Below, one piece after another: positions 9,408-21,320 of a stretch of DNA of 64,000 bases. Under the pieces are notes generated by a model. The model did not search any database. It was not told where the DNA came from and was given only the letters and a program-made list of their open reading frames with translations. This stretch comes from Streptomyces sp. NBC_00443 (GTDB lineage Bacteria > Actinomycetota > Actinomycetes > Streptomycetales > Streptomycetaceae): positions 9,176,001 to 9,240,000 of the forward strand of contig NZ_CP107917.1 in NCBI RefSeq assembly GCF_036014175.1, read 5' to 3'. Both the position numbers and the translations under genes were made by a program. The first letter of the stretch is position 1. The number at the start of each line of letters is the position of its first letter.

Positions 9408-10597
9408 CGGGCGATCTCCGTCTCGGTCGTCGTGGGAAGGATGGGGTGGCGGGAGGGGCGGCCGGCCAGCCGAAGCACATGGGCGGCCAGCAGGTCGGCA
9501 GCCTGTGCGTGCCGGCCGGGGTGCGCGGCGGCGGACATGGCGGCCAGGCGGGTGGGCTCGGCCAGCAGTGGCTCGGTGACGGCGGCCAGGCGGTCGGCGT
9601 CCGTTTCGGCGTCGGGCAGCAGCAGTCCGGCGCCCGCGTCGGTCAGAACCCTGGCGTTGTGGGTCTGGTGGTCGCCCGGCGCGTACGGGTAGGGCACCAG
9701 GACGGCCGGCGTACGGGTCGTCGCGAGCTCGGCGACGGTCGCGGACCCCGCGCGGCAGACGGCCAGGTCGGCGGCCGCGTACGCCAGGTCCATGCGGTCG
9801 AGATAGGGCACGGCGGTCGCGACACGGTCGCCGCCGGTCACGACCAGCTGCCGACGGGTCTCGTCGAGGGCGGCCGGCCCGGTCTTGATCAGAAGGTGCA
9901 CGTCGGTCCGGTGCCGCCAGCGCTGGGCGAGGCCGGTGGCCGCTGCGGTGAGCCGGGCTGCTCCCAGGCTGCCGCCGTTGACCACCAGCAGCCGGCCCTC
10001 GACCGGAACCCCGAGCGCCCGCCGGGCCTCGGCGCGCCGACCGGTCCGGTCCAGCGCCGCCAGGTCCGCTGCGATGGGCATGCCCACGATGTCGGCGTGC
10101 CGACTGCCGGTCAGGTGCCCCCGGCTCTCCTCGAAGGCCAGGGTGATCTGGTCGGTGAGCAGTGCGGCGAACCGGTTGGCGCGTCCGGGGACCGCGTTCG
10201 ATTCGTGGATGACGCTGGGCAGCCCGGCCATCCGTGCCCCGACGATCACCGGCGCGCTCGGGTAGCCGCCCATGCCGACGGCGCCCTGCGCGCCCTGCGC
10301 GCGCAGCACCGCCTTGGCCTGGGTGCCGGACTTGATCAGCGCCGCCGGCAGCAGGAAGCGTCTGGCGCCGAGCGACGGATCGAACGGGATCATGTCGACG
10401 GTGTGGAGGCGGTAACCGGCCTCGGGGATGAGCCGGGTCTCCAGCCCGCGCTCGGTGCCCACGAAGGAGATCACGGCGTCGGGCGCGGCGCGCCGCAGCG
10501 CGTCCGCCAGGGCCAGACCGGGATAGATGTGCCCACCCGTGCCGCCCGCGCCGATCACCACCGACAGCCGGGCCTGGGATATGTGCGGTGTCCTCAT
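9404..10597 (-). CDS. MurG-like UDP-GlcNAc transferase paralogue
   Basis: A GT28-type glycosyltransferase of about 397 residues. The N-domain has GAGGTGGHIYPGLALADAL, the MurG donor/acceptor loop, and HESNAVPGRANR, where canonical MurG usually has HEQN. The C-domain has VVNGGSLGA and the nucleotide-binding stretch AVLVPYPYAPGDHQTHNA. Canonical MurG adds GlcNAc to lipid I. A gene here, outside any division/cell-wall cluster, must be an extra copy. The start is uncertain: ATG at 10597, or GTG at 10606 with better upstream GGCGG. It is coupled to the epimerase downstream and diverges from a two-component system 64 bp away, which may control it. Confidence 0.85.
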   Translation of the reverse strand: MRTPHISQARLSVVIGAGGTGGHIYPGLALADALRRAAPDAVISFVGTERGLETRLIPEAGYRLHTVDMIPFDPSLGARRFLLPAALIKSGTQAKAVLRAQGAQGAVGMGGYPSAPVIVGARMAGLPSVIHESNAVPGRANRFAALLTDQITLAFEESRGHLTGSRHADIVGMPIAADLAALDRTGRRAEARRALGVPVEGRLLVVNGGSLGAARLTAAATGLAQRWRHRTDVHLLIKTGPAALDETRRQLVVTGGDRVATAVPYLDRMDLAYAAADLAVCRAGSATVAELATTRTPAVLVPYPYAPGDHQTHNARVLTDAGAGLLLPDAETDADRLAAVTEPLLAEPTRLAAMSAAAHPGRHAQAADLLAAHVLRLAGRPSRHPILPTTTETEIAR

Positions 10598-10620
10598 GGC
10601 GATCACGCTGCTGACCGCCT

Positions 10621-10637
10621 CTAAGAAGTTCCTAAGA
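10621..10637. promoter_or_regulatory. Direct-repeat operator candidate between murG-like and regulator genes
   Basis: Two CTAAGA hexamers begin at 10621 and 10632, an 11-bp period that suits tandem binding of an OmpR-family dimer. They sit in the 64-bp gap between the divergent starts, so the adjacent response regulator could control both itself and the murG-like/epimerase pair. Confidence 0.5.
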
Positions 10638-10661
10638 GCACGTTTTGGCAGGCTGTCTGCC

Positions 10662-11372
10662 ATGAGTGGTGCTGGTGGGTGCCTGAGCGCACCGAAGGTC
10701 CTGGTGGTCGACGACGAGCCGGAGGTGCGGTACGCCGTGGAGGACGGGCTCGCCGTCGAGGGCTACCAGGTGCGCGGGGCGGAGGACGGCATGGCGGCGC
10801 TGTCCGCCATCGCCGACTGGGAGCCCGACGCCGTGGTGCTCGACGTCATGCTCCCCGGCCTCGACGGCCTGGCGGTCTGCCGTTGCCTGCGTTCCCTCGG
10901 CGACCGAACGCCGGTGCTGGTCCTCACGGCGCTCGGCTCGGTCAGCGAGCGGGTGGACGGTCTGGAGGCAGGTGCCGACGACTACCTGGTCAAGCCGTTC
11001 GCGCTGGACGAACTGGTGGCACGGATCAGGGCACTGCTGCGCCGTACCGCCGTGGCCGAGCCGGACGCGGGCACCGAGCGGGGCTTCGCCGACCTCGTGG
11101 TCGACCCGGCAACCCGGACCGGACGCCGGGCAGGGCGCGCGATCGAGTTCAGCCGCACCGAGTTCTCCCTGCTGGAGCTGCTCCTGCGGCACCCCGGACA
11201 GGTGCTGCCCCGGGAGACGATCCTGGAACGGGTCTGGGGCCGCGACTTCGGCCCCGAGTCCAACTCCCTCGCCGTCTACGTCGGCTATCTGCGCCGCAAG
11301 CTGGAGGCGGGCGGCGAGCCCCGGCTCGTCCACACGGTGCACGGCGTCGGCTACCGGCTGGACCTGCCATGA
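10662..11372 (+). CDS. OmpR/PhoB-family response regulator
   Basis: A 236-residue regulator. The receiver domain (about 12-125) has the acidic pair in VVDDEPEV, the phospho-acceptor Asp in VVLDVMLPGLDG and the Lys in YLVKPF. The winged-helix output domain (about 140-236) has FSRTEFSLLELLLRHPGQVL, SNSLAVYVGYLRRKLE and VHGVGYRL. The gene overlaps the sensor kinase by ATGA, so both proteins are made in balance. The phosphorylated form should bind direct repeats such as those just upstream. The start at 10662 has a weak ribosome site (GGCAGG). Confidence 0.92.
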   Translation: MSGAGGCLSAPKVLVVDDEPEVRYAVEDGLAVEGYQVRGAEDGMAALSAIADWEPDAVVLDVMLPGLDGLAVCRCLRSLGDRTPVLVLTALGSVSERVDGLEAGADDYLVKPFALDELVARIRALLRRTAVAEPDAGTERGFADLVVDPATRTGRRAGRAIEFSRTEFSLLELLLRHPGQVLPRETILERVWGRDFGPESNSLAVYVGYLRRKLEAGGEPRLVHTVHGVGYRLDLP

Positions 11373-12811
11373 CCGCACCACGACAACACCGCTCGCAGTC
11401 CGAGCCGCAACGAAACGGTCGACGCCGGCACGCCCGTTGGCTGCGCCGCCGCCCCCTGCGCACCCGTCTGACCCTGACCGCTTCCCTGGCGGTCGCGGCC
11501 GTCGCCCTGGGACTGTGCGCCGCGGCCTTCCTGGTCATCCGTCACCAACTGCTCCACCAGCTCGACCTGCACCTGACCCAGTCGGCGCGACTCGGCGCCC
11601 AGCAGTACCGTCACGAGCCGCCCGGCGTCGTGCAGGGCCAGTGCCGCTTCCTCGCCGCCCCGGCCTGCGCCCAGCTGGTGCCCGCGCAGCCCGCTGACGA
11701 CCCTACGCAGCCGTACCTGCTGCCCGTCACCGACACCACCCGCGAAGTCGCCTCCGGCGCCCACGGGCCTTACTACAGCGAGGTGCGACTGGCGGGCCAC
11801 AGCGCCAGGATGCTCACCACGCCACTGGACGAAGGCCGCGCCATCCAGGTCGCCGTACGTGCCGACACCGTCGACCGAGGGGTCCGGCAGGCCGCGGTAC
11901 TGCTCACAGTCATGGGCGGGGCCGGCGTGGTTCTGGCCGGGGTGCTCGGATCCTGGGTTTCCCGCACGGGTCTGGCACCGGTCAGCCGGCTCACGGCCAC
12001 TGCCGAGCGCATCGCCTCCACGCGCGACGCCCGGCACCGCATCGAGCTGCCGCCGGAACGCCCTGGCCGGGACGACGAGGTCACCCGCCTGGCGGCCTCC
12101 TTCAACACGATGCTCGACGAGTTGGAGAAGTCCGTCACCGCTCAACGCCGCCTGGTCGCCGACGCCTCCCATGAACTGCGCACCCCGCTGACCGCTCTGC
12201 GCACCAACGCCGAACTGCTCACCAGGGCCTCCCGCCTCAACGACGCCCAACGCGACCGCGCGGCGGCCGCGCTCGCCCGCCAACTGCGCGAGGTGACCCT
12301 CCTGGTCAACGACTTGATCGAACTGGCCCGGGACGAGGAACCGGACCCGCTGATCGAGGACGTACGTCTGGCTGACGTCGTAGTGCATGCCGTCGATGCA
12401 GCCCGCGACCACTGGCCGGCCGTGCCCTTCGGGCTCTCGGCCGACCCCGACGTGCGTACCGCCACGGTCGCCGGTGTGCCGGCCCGGCTGTCCCGGCTGC
12501 TGTCGAGCCTGCTGGACAACGCCGCCAAGTTCAGCCCGCCGGGCCGGCCCGTCGAGGTCACCCTCACCACCGCCCCGAGCGCACTGGAACTGACCATCCG
12601 CGATCACGGCCCCGGCATCTCCGACGTAGACCTCCCCTACGTGTTCGACCGCTTCTACCGGGCCCGCACCGCCCGTGCCCTGCCCGGCTCCGGCCTTGGT
12701 CTGGCCATGGCCCGCCAGATCGCCCACGCACACGACGCCGAGCTGACGGCCGAGCACGCGCCCGGGGGCGGGGCGCTCTTCCGGCTGCGGGTTCCGTGTT
12801 CATGCGCTTGA
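11369..12811 (+). CDS. Membrane sensor histidine kinase
   Basis: The 480-residue kinase partners the overlapping response regulator. A basic N-terminus is followed by a first transmembrane helix (about 37-60), an extracytoplasmic sensor of about 120 residues with Cys in QCRFLAAPACAQ, a second helix (about 173-193), HAMP, then the HisKA dimerisation domain with the phospho-acceptor in DASHELRTPL. The HATPase domain shows LLDNAAKFS (N box), DHGPGISD (G1) and GSGLGLAMA (G2). The stimulus is unknown; the neighbouring MurG-like gene suggests an envelope signal. Confidence 0.92.
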   Translation: MTAPRQHRSQSEPQRNGRRRHARWLRRRPLRTRLTLTASLAVAAVALGLCAAAFLVIRHQLLHQLDLHLTQSARLGAQQYRHEPPGVVQGQCRFLAAPACAQLVPAQPADDPTQPYLLPVTDTTREVASGAHGPYYSEVRLAGHSARMLTTPLDEGRAIQVAVRADTVDRGVRQAAVLLTVMGGAGVVLAGVLGSWVSRTGLAPVSRLTATAERIASTRDARHRIELPPERPGRDDEVTRLAASFNTMLDELEKSVTAQRRLVADASHELRTPLTALRTNAELLTRASRLNDAQRDRAAAALARQLREVTLLVNDLIELARDEEPDPLIEDVRLADVVVHAVDAARDHWPAVPFGLSADPDVRTATVAGVPARLSRLLSSLLDNAAKFSPPGRPVEVTLTTAPSALELTIRDHGPGISDVDLPYVFDRFYRARTARALPGSGLGLAMARQIAHAHDAELTAEHAPGGGALFRLRVPCSCA

Positions 12812-12951
12812 CGCTCCGGCGACCATGCCGACGGAGTCCGCTCGTCGGCAGTGGTCGGCGGTATGTGCCGTACGGCTATACGAGGTTGCGGTCCGGCCTC
12901 GAACGCTGCTGAGGACGTTGCCCGCCCGGCCGAATGCGGGTTGAACCGCGC

Positions 12952-13179
12952 ATGGACGATTGGTTCGCAGCGCTGGACGACGCGCACCAGACCTCACCCG
13001 ACCCCGCGGGCTGCCCCTATTGCGCCTGTCTCCTGGCCGCCCACCCGGCTGACGGTGCCTCGCCTGAAGCGGAGCAGGGGGCGGGCGGCGACAACTTCGC
13101 GAGGTGGCTGCGCCTGTGCATGATGCTCGTCGCAGGGGTGAGCGTGGTGCTGACATTGTCCGGAGCGTGGGCAGGATGA
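12952..13179 (+). CDS. Possible small membrane protein with a CxxC motif
   Basis: A 75-residue open frame (opens MDDWFAALDDAHQTSPD) with a CPYC motif and a further Cys near residue 25 and one C-terminal hydrophobic helix (MMLVAGVSVVLTLSG). The composition looks protein-like, but the ribosome site is weak and I recognise no family. It could equally be chance coding between the kinase gene and the converging transporter gene. Confidence 0.38.
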   Translation: MDDWFAALDDAHQTSPDPAGCPYCACLLAAHPADGASPEAEQGAGGDNFARWLRLCMMLVAGVSVVLTLSGAWAG

Positions 13180-13353
13180 ACTGCGCGGGCAGCGCAGTCG
13201 CAGTCGCAGCCGTGGAGCCGAAACGGGGGTAGTACGTCGGATGCCCGAGGACGGGCGTGGTGGACCGCCGCGGCCGTCGCGATGACTGCCACGGCCGCGA
13301 CGGCCGGCGTCAGGGTCCGCCACAGGCGTTCGATGTGGACGTGTGACCGGGCG

Positions 13354-14724
13354 TCAGTGGCCGGAGGCCCCCGTGTCGGCCGCCTGCGCGGTGACGGGTG
13401 TGGGAGCTGGTGATCCGCTCCGGCCGAGCCGCCGGGCGAGCGGTACGAGGGCGATGGCGAGCGCGCCCAGCAGCCCCGCCAGGGCGAACGTGGTGAAGCC
13501 CCAGCTCTGGTTGCCGCTGTTGGCGAGCGCTCCGATGAGCCAGGGACCGATGACGGCGCCGGTGCGGCCGACTCCGGTGACCCAGCCGAGGCCGGCGGCG
13601 CGCTCGCTGTCGCGGTAGACGGAGTTGGTGGCGGCGTAGACCATGACCTGTGCGCTGAACAGGAACACACCGGTGACGGCGACCACGACGTATGTCATGC
13701 CCAGCGGCAGGTGGGACTTGAGCAGCAGGGCGCCGGCGGCGGTCAGGACGAACCAGATGGCTGACACGCGTACCGCGCCGAACTTGTCGGCGGTGCGGCC
13801 GGCGATGAGCAGGCCGATGATGCCGCCCGCGTTGATGACCATGAGGAAGCTGACGGAGGAGTTCAGGCCGTAGCCTTCGGCGCGCATCATCTGCGGCAGC
13901 CAGGTGCTCACGCCGTAGACGAGGAGCAGACCGCTGAAGGAGGCCAGCCACAGCAGCGGCGTCGCCCAGCGGGAGTCCGGATGGAACAGGGCTCGTACGG
14001 CGGCCAGTCGGCCCGCCGCGCCGGCGGCTGGGGCGGCCACGGGTGTGGGCCGGGGCAGTCCATAGCGGTCGGCGACGGCGTCGGCCTTGTCGCGGTCACC
14101 GCGTGCCAGCAGCACGCCGGGCGACTCGGGCAGCAGCTTCAGCAGCAGCGGTACGGCGATCACGGCCGGGAGCACACCCGCCCAGAACACCCAGCGCCAG
14201 CCGGCGGCCGGGGCGAGGGTGAGGCCGAGGCCGGTCGCTGCCATGCCTCCGAAGTGGTACGAGGTCATCAGCAGGCCGGTGGTCAGGGCGGCCCGGCGCG
14301 GCGGCGCGAACTCCATGACCATGGCCAGGCACAGCGGCATGAGACCGCCGAGGCCGAGTCCGGAGAAGAAGCGTCCGGCGCCGAAGAGGCCAACGCCCGC
14401 GGCGACGGCGCAGATCGCCGAGCCGACGGAGAACAGCGTCACGCTGGCGACGAGCATCAGTCGGCGGCCGAGCCAGTCGGTGAGGTTTCCGGCGGTGAGC
14501 GCGCCGATGAGCATGCCGAACGTGGTCCAGCTGCCGATGGTGCCGGCGGTGGCCGGGGTCAGTCCGAGCCCGGTGTCGTCGAGCATGTGCGGCATCACGG
14601 CGCCGTAGATGTTCACGTCCATGCCGTCGAAGAACACGGCCAGCCAGCACAGGGCGAGGACTGGGAAGACCGTGCGGAATGTGCGCGGGGGGAGGGTTCC
14701 GACAACTACGGGGGAGGGGTGCAT
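13354..14724 (-). CDS. MFS transporter, aromatic acid:proton symporter (AAHS) type
   Basis: A 456-residue, 12-helix permease. FFDGMDVNIYGAVMPHM in helix 1 carries the D-x-x-D-like signature of the aromatic acid/proton symporters (PcaK, BenK), and NLTDWLGRR is the MFS loop 2-3 motif. The ATG at 14724 is preferred because AAGGACG precedes it. The gene diverges from a carboxylesterase across 193 bp. A natural reading is import of an aromatic acid or ester that the esterase hydrolyses, but the substrate is not shown by sequence. Confidence 0.85.
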   Translation of the reverse strand: MHPSPVVVGTLPPRTFRTVFPVLALCWLAVFFDGMDVNIYGAVMPHMLDDTGLGLTPATAGTIGSWTTFGMLIGALTAGNLTDWLGRRLMLVASVTLFSVGSAICAVAAGVGLFGAGRFFSGLGLGGLMPLCLAMVMEFAPPRRAALTTGLLMTSYHFGGMAATGLGLTLAPAAGWRWVFWAGVLPAVIAVPLLLKLLPESPGVLLARGDRDKADAVADRYGLPRPTPVAAPAAGAAGRLAAVRALFHPDSRWATPLLWLASFSGLLLVYGVSTWLPQMMRAEGYGLNSSVSFLMVINAGGIIGLLIAGRTADKFGAVRVSAIWFVLTAAGALLLKSHLPLGMTYVVVAVTGVFLFSAQVMVYAATNSVYRDSERAAGLGWVTGVGRTGAVIGPWLIGALANSGNQSWGFTTFALAGLLGALAIALVPLARRLGRSGSPAPTPVTAQAADTGASGH

Positions 14725-14777
14725 CTTCGTCCTTGGAGATGGGGGAAGCTCTGAACAGGAGGCAGTGTGTTCGCTTG

Positions 14778-14793
14778 GTGAAATGTGCTTCAC
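14778..14793. promoter_or_regulatory. Weak operator candidate between transporter and esterase
   Basis: An inverted repeat GTGAA-6-TTCAC lies in the 193-bp gap between the two divergent genes. Short arms make chance occurrence quite possible. Confidence 0.3.
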
Positions 14794-14917
14794 TGGGAGC
14801 TGGCCACGAGTCTCGGACTGTGCCCGGCGGGTGTCAATGGCGCGGAGCTGGGCAATCCCCGGGTTCTCGATCTTGAGCCGTCCAAGGGCCGCCCTGGCCG
14901 CTGCACGAGGAGTCGAT

Positions 14918-16441
14918 ATGAGCGGTGCCGAGTTTCCAGAGGCCATGACGACGGCGGGTGCGCTGCGCGGCCGCCGCGAGGAGGGACTGGCGGTCTTCCG
15001 CGGTATCCCGTACGCGCAGCCGCCGGTGGGTGAGGCACGCTTCGCGGCGCCGCTCCCGCTGCGGCGCTGGGACGGCGTGCGGGACGCGCTCGCCTTCGGC
15101 CCGCCGCCCCCGCAGGAGCCGCTCGGGCCCGACACCGCGCCTGCCGACCGCGTCCCGGCCGGTGGCGATGACTGGCTGACGGTCAACGTCTGGACGCCGG
15201 ACACGGACTCGGCGGCCCGCCGGCCGGTGATGGTGTGGATCTACGGCGGCGCCTACAAGTTCGGCTCTGCCGACGACCCCGCCTACGACGGCAGCCGCCT
15301 CGCCCGCGACGGCGACCTGGTCGTCGTCACCCTCAACTACCGGGTCGGCATCGAGGGGTTCGCCCGGATCGAGGGCGCCCCCGCCAACCGTGGTCTCCTC
15401 GACCAGGTCGCGGCCCTGGAGTGGGTGCGGGAGAACATCACCGCGTTCGGCGGTGACCCCGACCGGGTCACCGTTTTCGGCGAGTCGGCAGGCGCCGGGT
15501 CCATCGCCGCGTTGATGGTCATGCCGCTGGCCCGGGGACTGTTCCGGCGGGCCATCGCCCAGAGTGTGCCGGGTACGTTCTTCTCGGACGCGCTGGCCGA
15601 GGACATCGCCCAGGCCATCGCGGGTGAGCTGGGGCTGCGCCCGACGGTGGCCGACCTGTCCGGGGTCGACCCGCGCAAGTTGCCGGCGGCGGGGGCCGCG
15701 GTGAGCGCCCGGATGCGCGAGTACGTGCACCGGTGGGGCGCGGTTGCCCTCACCCCGACGCCGTTCTCGCCGGTCGTCGACCGCGAGGTCCTGCCCACCA
15801 CGCCGTGGGACGCGTTGGCGAGCGGCGCGGCCCGGGAGATCGAGCTGATCGTCGGGCACAACCGGGACGAGTACCGGCTCTTCCTCGCGCTCGGCGGGCT
15901 GCTCGGCCGGGTGGACGACAGCCTCGCGTCCATGGCGCTGGGTGTGTTCGGTCCGACGCCTGACGCCGAGCATGCCTACCGGTCCGCGTTCCCGGAGGCG
16001 TCAGCGGAGCACCTGTTCGAACTCGTCCAGTCCGACTGGCTGTTCCGCATGCCCTCGCTGCACCTCGCACAGGCACACGCGGCGGGCGGCGGCCGGGCGC
16101 ACCTGTACGAACTCACCTGGTCCGCCCCGGCGAACGGGGGCGCCCTGGGCGCCTGCCACGGCCTGGACGTGCCCCTGACCTTCGGCAATTACGGTGGCCT
16201 CGGCGCCATGCTGATCGGCCCCGTACCCTCGCCCGGGACGGAGGCGCTCTCCGACCGCTTCCGCTCCGCCTGGACCGCCTTCGCCCGCACCGGTGATCCG
16301 GGCTGGCCCGCCTACGACACCGAACAACGCCTGGCCCAACTCCTCGACCCCACCCCCACGGTGGCCACCTACCCCGAGGAGACCTCCCGCCGCCTCTGGG
16401 AACACCACACGTTCGCACCGCTGACTTTGGCCACCCCATGA
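14918..16441 (+). CDS. Type B carboxylesterase/lipase family protein
   Basis: A 507-residue alpha/beta hydrolase without a signal peptide, hence cytoplasmic. FRGIPYAQPPVGEARF near the start, the oxyanion region IYGGAYKFGS, and the nucleophile elbow FGESAGAGS (Ser about 190) are type B carboxylesterase marks. An acidic residue (about VGHNRDEYR) and a late His (ACHGLDVP) complete the triad. GAGGAG stands before the ATG at 14918. It hydrolyses carboxylic esters; divergence from an aromatic acid-type transporter suggests an aromatic ester substrate (inference). Confidence 0.9.
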   Translation: MSGAEFPEAMTTAGALRGRREEGLAVFRGIPYAQPPVGEARFAAPLPLRRWDGVRDALAFGPPPPQEPLGPDTAPADRVPAGGDDWLTVNVWTPDTDSAARRPVMVWIYGGAYKFGSADDPAYDGSRLARDGDLVVVTLNYRVGIEGFARIEGAPANRGLLDQVAALEWVRENITAFGGDPDRVTVFGESAGAGSIAALMVMPLARGLFRRAIAQSVPGTFFSDALAEDIAQAIAGELGLRPTVADLSGVDPRKLPAAGAAVSARMREYVHRWGAVALTPTPFSPVVDREVLPTTPWDALASGAAREIELIVGHNRDEYRLFLALGGLLGRVDDSLASMALGVFGPTPDAEHAYRSAFPEASAEHLFELVQSDWLFRMPSLHLAQAHAAGGGRAHLYELTWSAPANGGALGACHGLDVPLTFGNYGGLGAMLIGPVPSPGTEALSDRFRSAWTAFARTGDPGWPAYDTEQRLAQLLDPTPTVATYPEETSRRLWEHHTFAPLTLATP

Positions 16442-16533
16442 CGGTCCCGCGCTGACGTCGTAGCTGCCAGGCCGGCCGAGTGGTGGCTCACGGAACAGAA
16501 CATCCTTATGCCAGTGGCATCGTTGAGCCGAGC

Positions 16534-16776
16534 ATGAAGATCATCGCTTCCGCCGCGTTCACCGGTGCGGTTCTCCTCATGGCCGCCATTCCCGCCGCGG
16601 CAGACGACGGACCCATTGACTTTGGCATCTTCCAGGGCGTCAACGACACCAAAGGATCAAGTTTCACAGACTCGAGCCCGACCTGGACCCAGTCAAATGG
16701 CGGGTCGGATGAAACCGTTCCGAAGTCGGCCCTCACGATGCTGGTGGACAACCTCGCTGCATCCGGGGAACAGTGA
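16534..16776 (+). CDS. Small secreted protein of unknown function
   Basis: An 80-residue frame with a convincing signal peptide (MKIIASAAFTGAVLLMAAIP followed by AAADD). The mature part of about 57 residues is polar, without Cys. The ribosome site is weak. It ends about 100 bp before a strong hairpin shared with the converging gene. No family recognised. Confidence 0.55.
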   Translation: MKIIASAAFTGAVLLMAAIPAAADDGPIDFGIFQGVNDTKGSSFTDSSPTWTQSNGGSDETVPKSALTMLVDNLAASGEQ

Positions 16777-16873
16777 CGGGAATCGAAGCCTGACGAGAAT
16801 CGAGACCGTCGAATCCGTTACTCGACCTTTCGAAGCGCGAGGGACGGTCACGCCTACCGTCCGTAAAATTGGC

Positions 16874-16906
16874 GAACCCCGGCGCGAGACGAACGCGCCG
16901 GGGTTC
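16874..16906. terminator. Strong hairpin terminator
   Basis: A perfect 13-bp stem (16874-16886 with 16894-16906) with a seven-base loop. It lies 11 bp after the stop of the minus-strand secreted protein gene and also downstream of the plus-strand small secreted gene. Confidence 0.88.
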
Positions 16907-16916
16907 GAGGACAGGC

Positions 16917-17318
16917 TCAGTACCGCGTGGGGAACAACTGGAGGTTGGCCTTGTTTCCGGAGACCGACTTCACCCAGATCTTGAGGTTGTTGAACTTGAC
17001 GGTGCCGCCCGGGCTGGTGCTGCCGCTGAGACTCCCTCCGGCGGCCGACATCTTCACGGACCGGGAGCTGACACTCGTGATCTTCAAACTCCCGAACCCG
17101 AACTTGCGGCTGTCGACCTTGATGGTCTTGGGCGCCGACACGGTGGTCTTGCACCGCCCGTCGTAGCAGGGCCCGTTGGCGGCAGACGCCGCCGGCGTCA
17201 TCAGGCCGAACCCGAGTGTGCCCGCAATGGTCATCGTCACGGCCGTCGTCGCGGCCCGCCTGCGCCCACCGTCGGTGGTCAGCAGGGTGGCGGCTGTCAG
17301 TCGGTGGATACGGTTCAC
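16917..17318 (-). CDS. Secreted hypothetical protein, beta-rich
   Basis: From the GTG at 17318 (GAGGAC just upstream) the protein is 133 residues. It has an extended N-region, a hydrophobic core and an Ala-Ser-Ala cleavage site near TPAASAAN. The mature part holds one Cys pair (GPCYDGRCKTT), then a Ser/Gly/Lys-rich beta-strand domain. It is likely exported and disulfide-bonded. No family recognised; it ends at the hairpin at 16874. Confidence 0.62.
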   Translation of the reverse strand: MNRIHRLTAATLLTTDGGRRRAATTAVTMTIAGTLGFGLMTPAASAANGPCYDGRCKTTVSAPKTIKVDSRKFGFGSLKITSVSSRSVKMSAAGGSLSGSTSPGGTVKFNNLKIWVKSVSGNKANLQLFPTRY

Positions 17319-17585
17319 GTCCTCGCCCTTCGATGCGTTGGAAACGGTACGGCGGGAGTTCCTGCCGCCACCGAAGCCCAGACGCCCTGGCGGGCTCGGA
17401 CTCCGAGGCGGCCGGCTGGTGCCCCGCTGCACCGATTCCAGCGCCCGGCCGATTGTTCAGTAACCCGCTCCCTCGCGCTGAACAACCTGCGGCGCACCAG
17501 ACACCCACAACGCGCGAGGACGCGCCATCGGTCGGGCTGTCCCGGGACACCTGAGAGGCGTCTCCTTCCCGGCTGCCCCTACAGT

Positions 17586-17814
17586 GTGTCCGTGGAAATC
17601 AAGTGCACCCAGTGCCAGAATGCCGAGCTGCAGCCCGGATTCATTGAAGACGACGGTGACCATGCGAGTGGGTATTCCCGTTGGATACCCGGGCCACTGG
17701 AGCGGGGCATTTTCGGTGGAGCGAAGCGCTGGGGGGCGTCCCCGGTACCAGATAGATGCTTACCGGTGTTCCTCGTGCGGCCACCTCGAACTCTTCGCCC
17801 CGCACGAAGTCTGA
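17586..17814 (+). pseudogene. Frameshifted zinc-ribbon protein gene
   Basis: Frame 1 reads KCTQCQNAELQPGFIEDD and PLERGIFGGAKRWG. Frame 2 then gives RYQIDAYRCSSCGHLELFA and a stop at 17814. The two join at a run of six G (17731-17736); five G would fuse them into one ~75-residue protein with paired C-x2-C motifs, a small zinc ribbon. GTG at 17586 or 17592 is the start. The product resembles a short zinc-ribbon DUF family (possibly DUF6487). This may be a real frameshift or a base-call error in the homopolymer. Confidence 0.68.
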
Positions 17815-17906
17815 CGTCACACCACGTGCTCCCGTACGGAGTCCCGCCGCCGCTCGCTCCCGCCACGGACCACGAGACCGACCGCGGCGCAGACCGTCTT
17901 TCAGGC

Positions 17907-20453
<2,547 letters not shown>

Positions 20454-21320
20454 CTACACGTCCCGGCGTCGATCCCGCACCTCAGGGAGCGGCCGGAAGC
20501 CGGCTGCCTTGTACGTGGCCACGGCGCCGGCATTGGAGCTCGGGGTGCAGACGAGCGCGCTCGACGAGCCCAGCTCCTGGAGTGCGGCTGCCGCGGCGAC
20601 GCTGATCGCCCTGCCGTAGCCGCGACCGCGATGTTCCCGGTGCACGCCCATCGGCTCGAGCAGCCCGGGCTTCCCCGGACCGGCCGACCACACCGTCACC
20701 GCCGCGACCGCGTTGCCCTCGTCGTCGTAAGCAACCAGACACCGGGCGTCTGCATACGGCAATCCGGCCGCCATCGCATGCCAGTGCTCGTCCGCGAACG
20801 TCGACCTGTCGAACGATGCCCGCTGTACGGCGGTCCGCACGTGCGCCTGCTCCGGGCCGATCACCTTGATCCGCACGCCTGGGTCCTTCACCGGCTCCCT
20901 GAGGTCGCGGCGCAGCGGTGTCCAAGGCTCGTCGGTGTTCCAGCCGTCCTCGAACAGCAGATCCTGGACCAGTGCGCCCACCGGCGCCTCGACGTACGCC
21001 TTCCCCTTCATCAGGACGCCGCGCTCCGGCTCGGTCACGTCCTCGACCAGCTGCAGCGCCAACTCCTCGTCCCGCTGGGCGTCCGGCGCGATCGTCAGCC
21101 GCAACAGGTCGCGACCGTCCAGCAGGCCGACGGCGAGAATCTGTCCGTCCCGGCTCCATGTCCGGACCGCCGTGGCCGTCGCCTGTGCACCGAACCGCCA
21201 GAACCAGCCCAGGTCCCCCGGATGCAGTTGCATCGGCGCCCCGTCGTACTGCCACTCCCGCAGCACGCCCACAGCCTCGCGCAACCCGTCAACTCCCGGC
21301 TTGCTCAACACAATCGCCAT
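20454..21320 (-). CDS. GNAT-family N-acetyltransferase
   Basis: A 288-residue protein. The C-terminal half is a GNAT fold with acetyl-CoA motif A in GVHREHRGRGYGRAIS and a late motif B in NAGAVATYKAAGFRPL. The N-terminal half resembles a second, degenerate GNAT-like domain (LLRLTIAP, GYxG lost), as in tandem GNATs. The ATG at 21320 follows GGGGGT. Substrate is unknown; such single genes often acetylate small amines or antibiotics. Confidence 0.82.
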   Translation of the reverse strand: MAIVLSKPGVDGLREAVGVLREWQYDGAPMQLHPGDLGWFWRFGAQATATAVRTWSRDGQILAVGLLDGRDLLRLTIAPDAQRDEELALQLVEDVTEPERGVLMKGKAYVEAPVGALVQDLLFEDGWNTDEPWTPLRRDLREPVKDPGVRIKVIGPEQAHVRTAVQRASFDRSTFADEHWHAMAAGLPYADARCLVAYDDEGNAVAAVTVWSAGPGKPGLLEPMGVHREHRGRGYGRAISVAAAAALQELGSSSALVCTPSSNAGAVATYKAAGFRPLPEVRDRRRDV

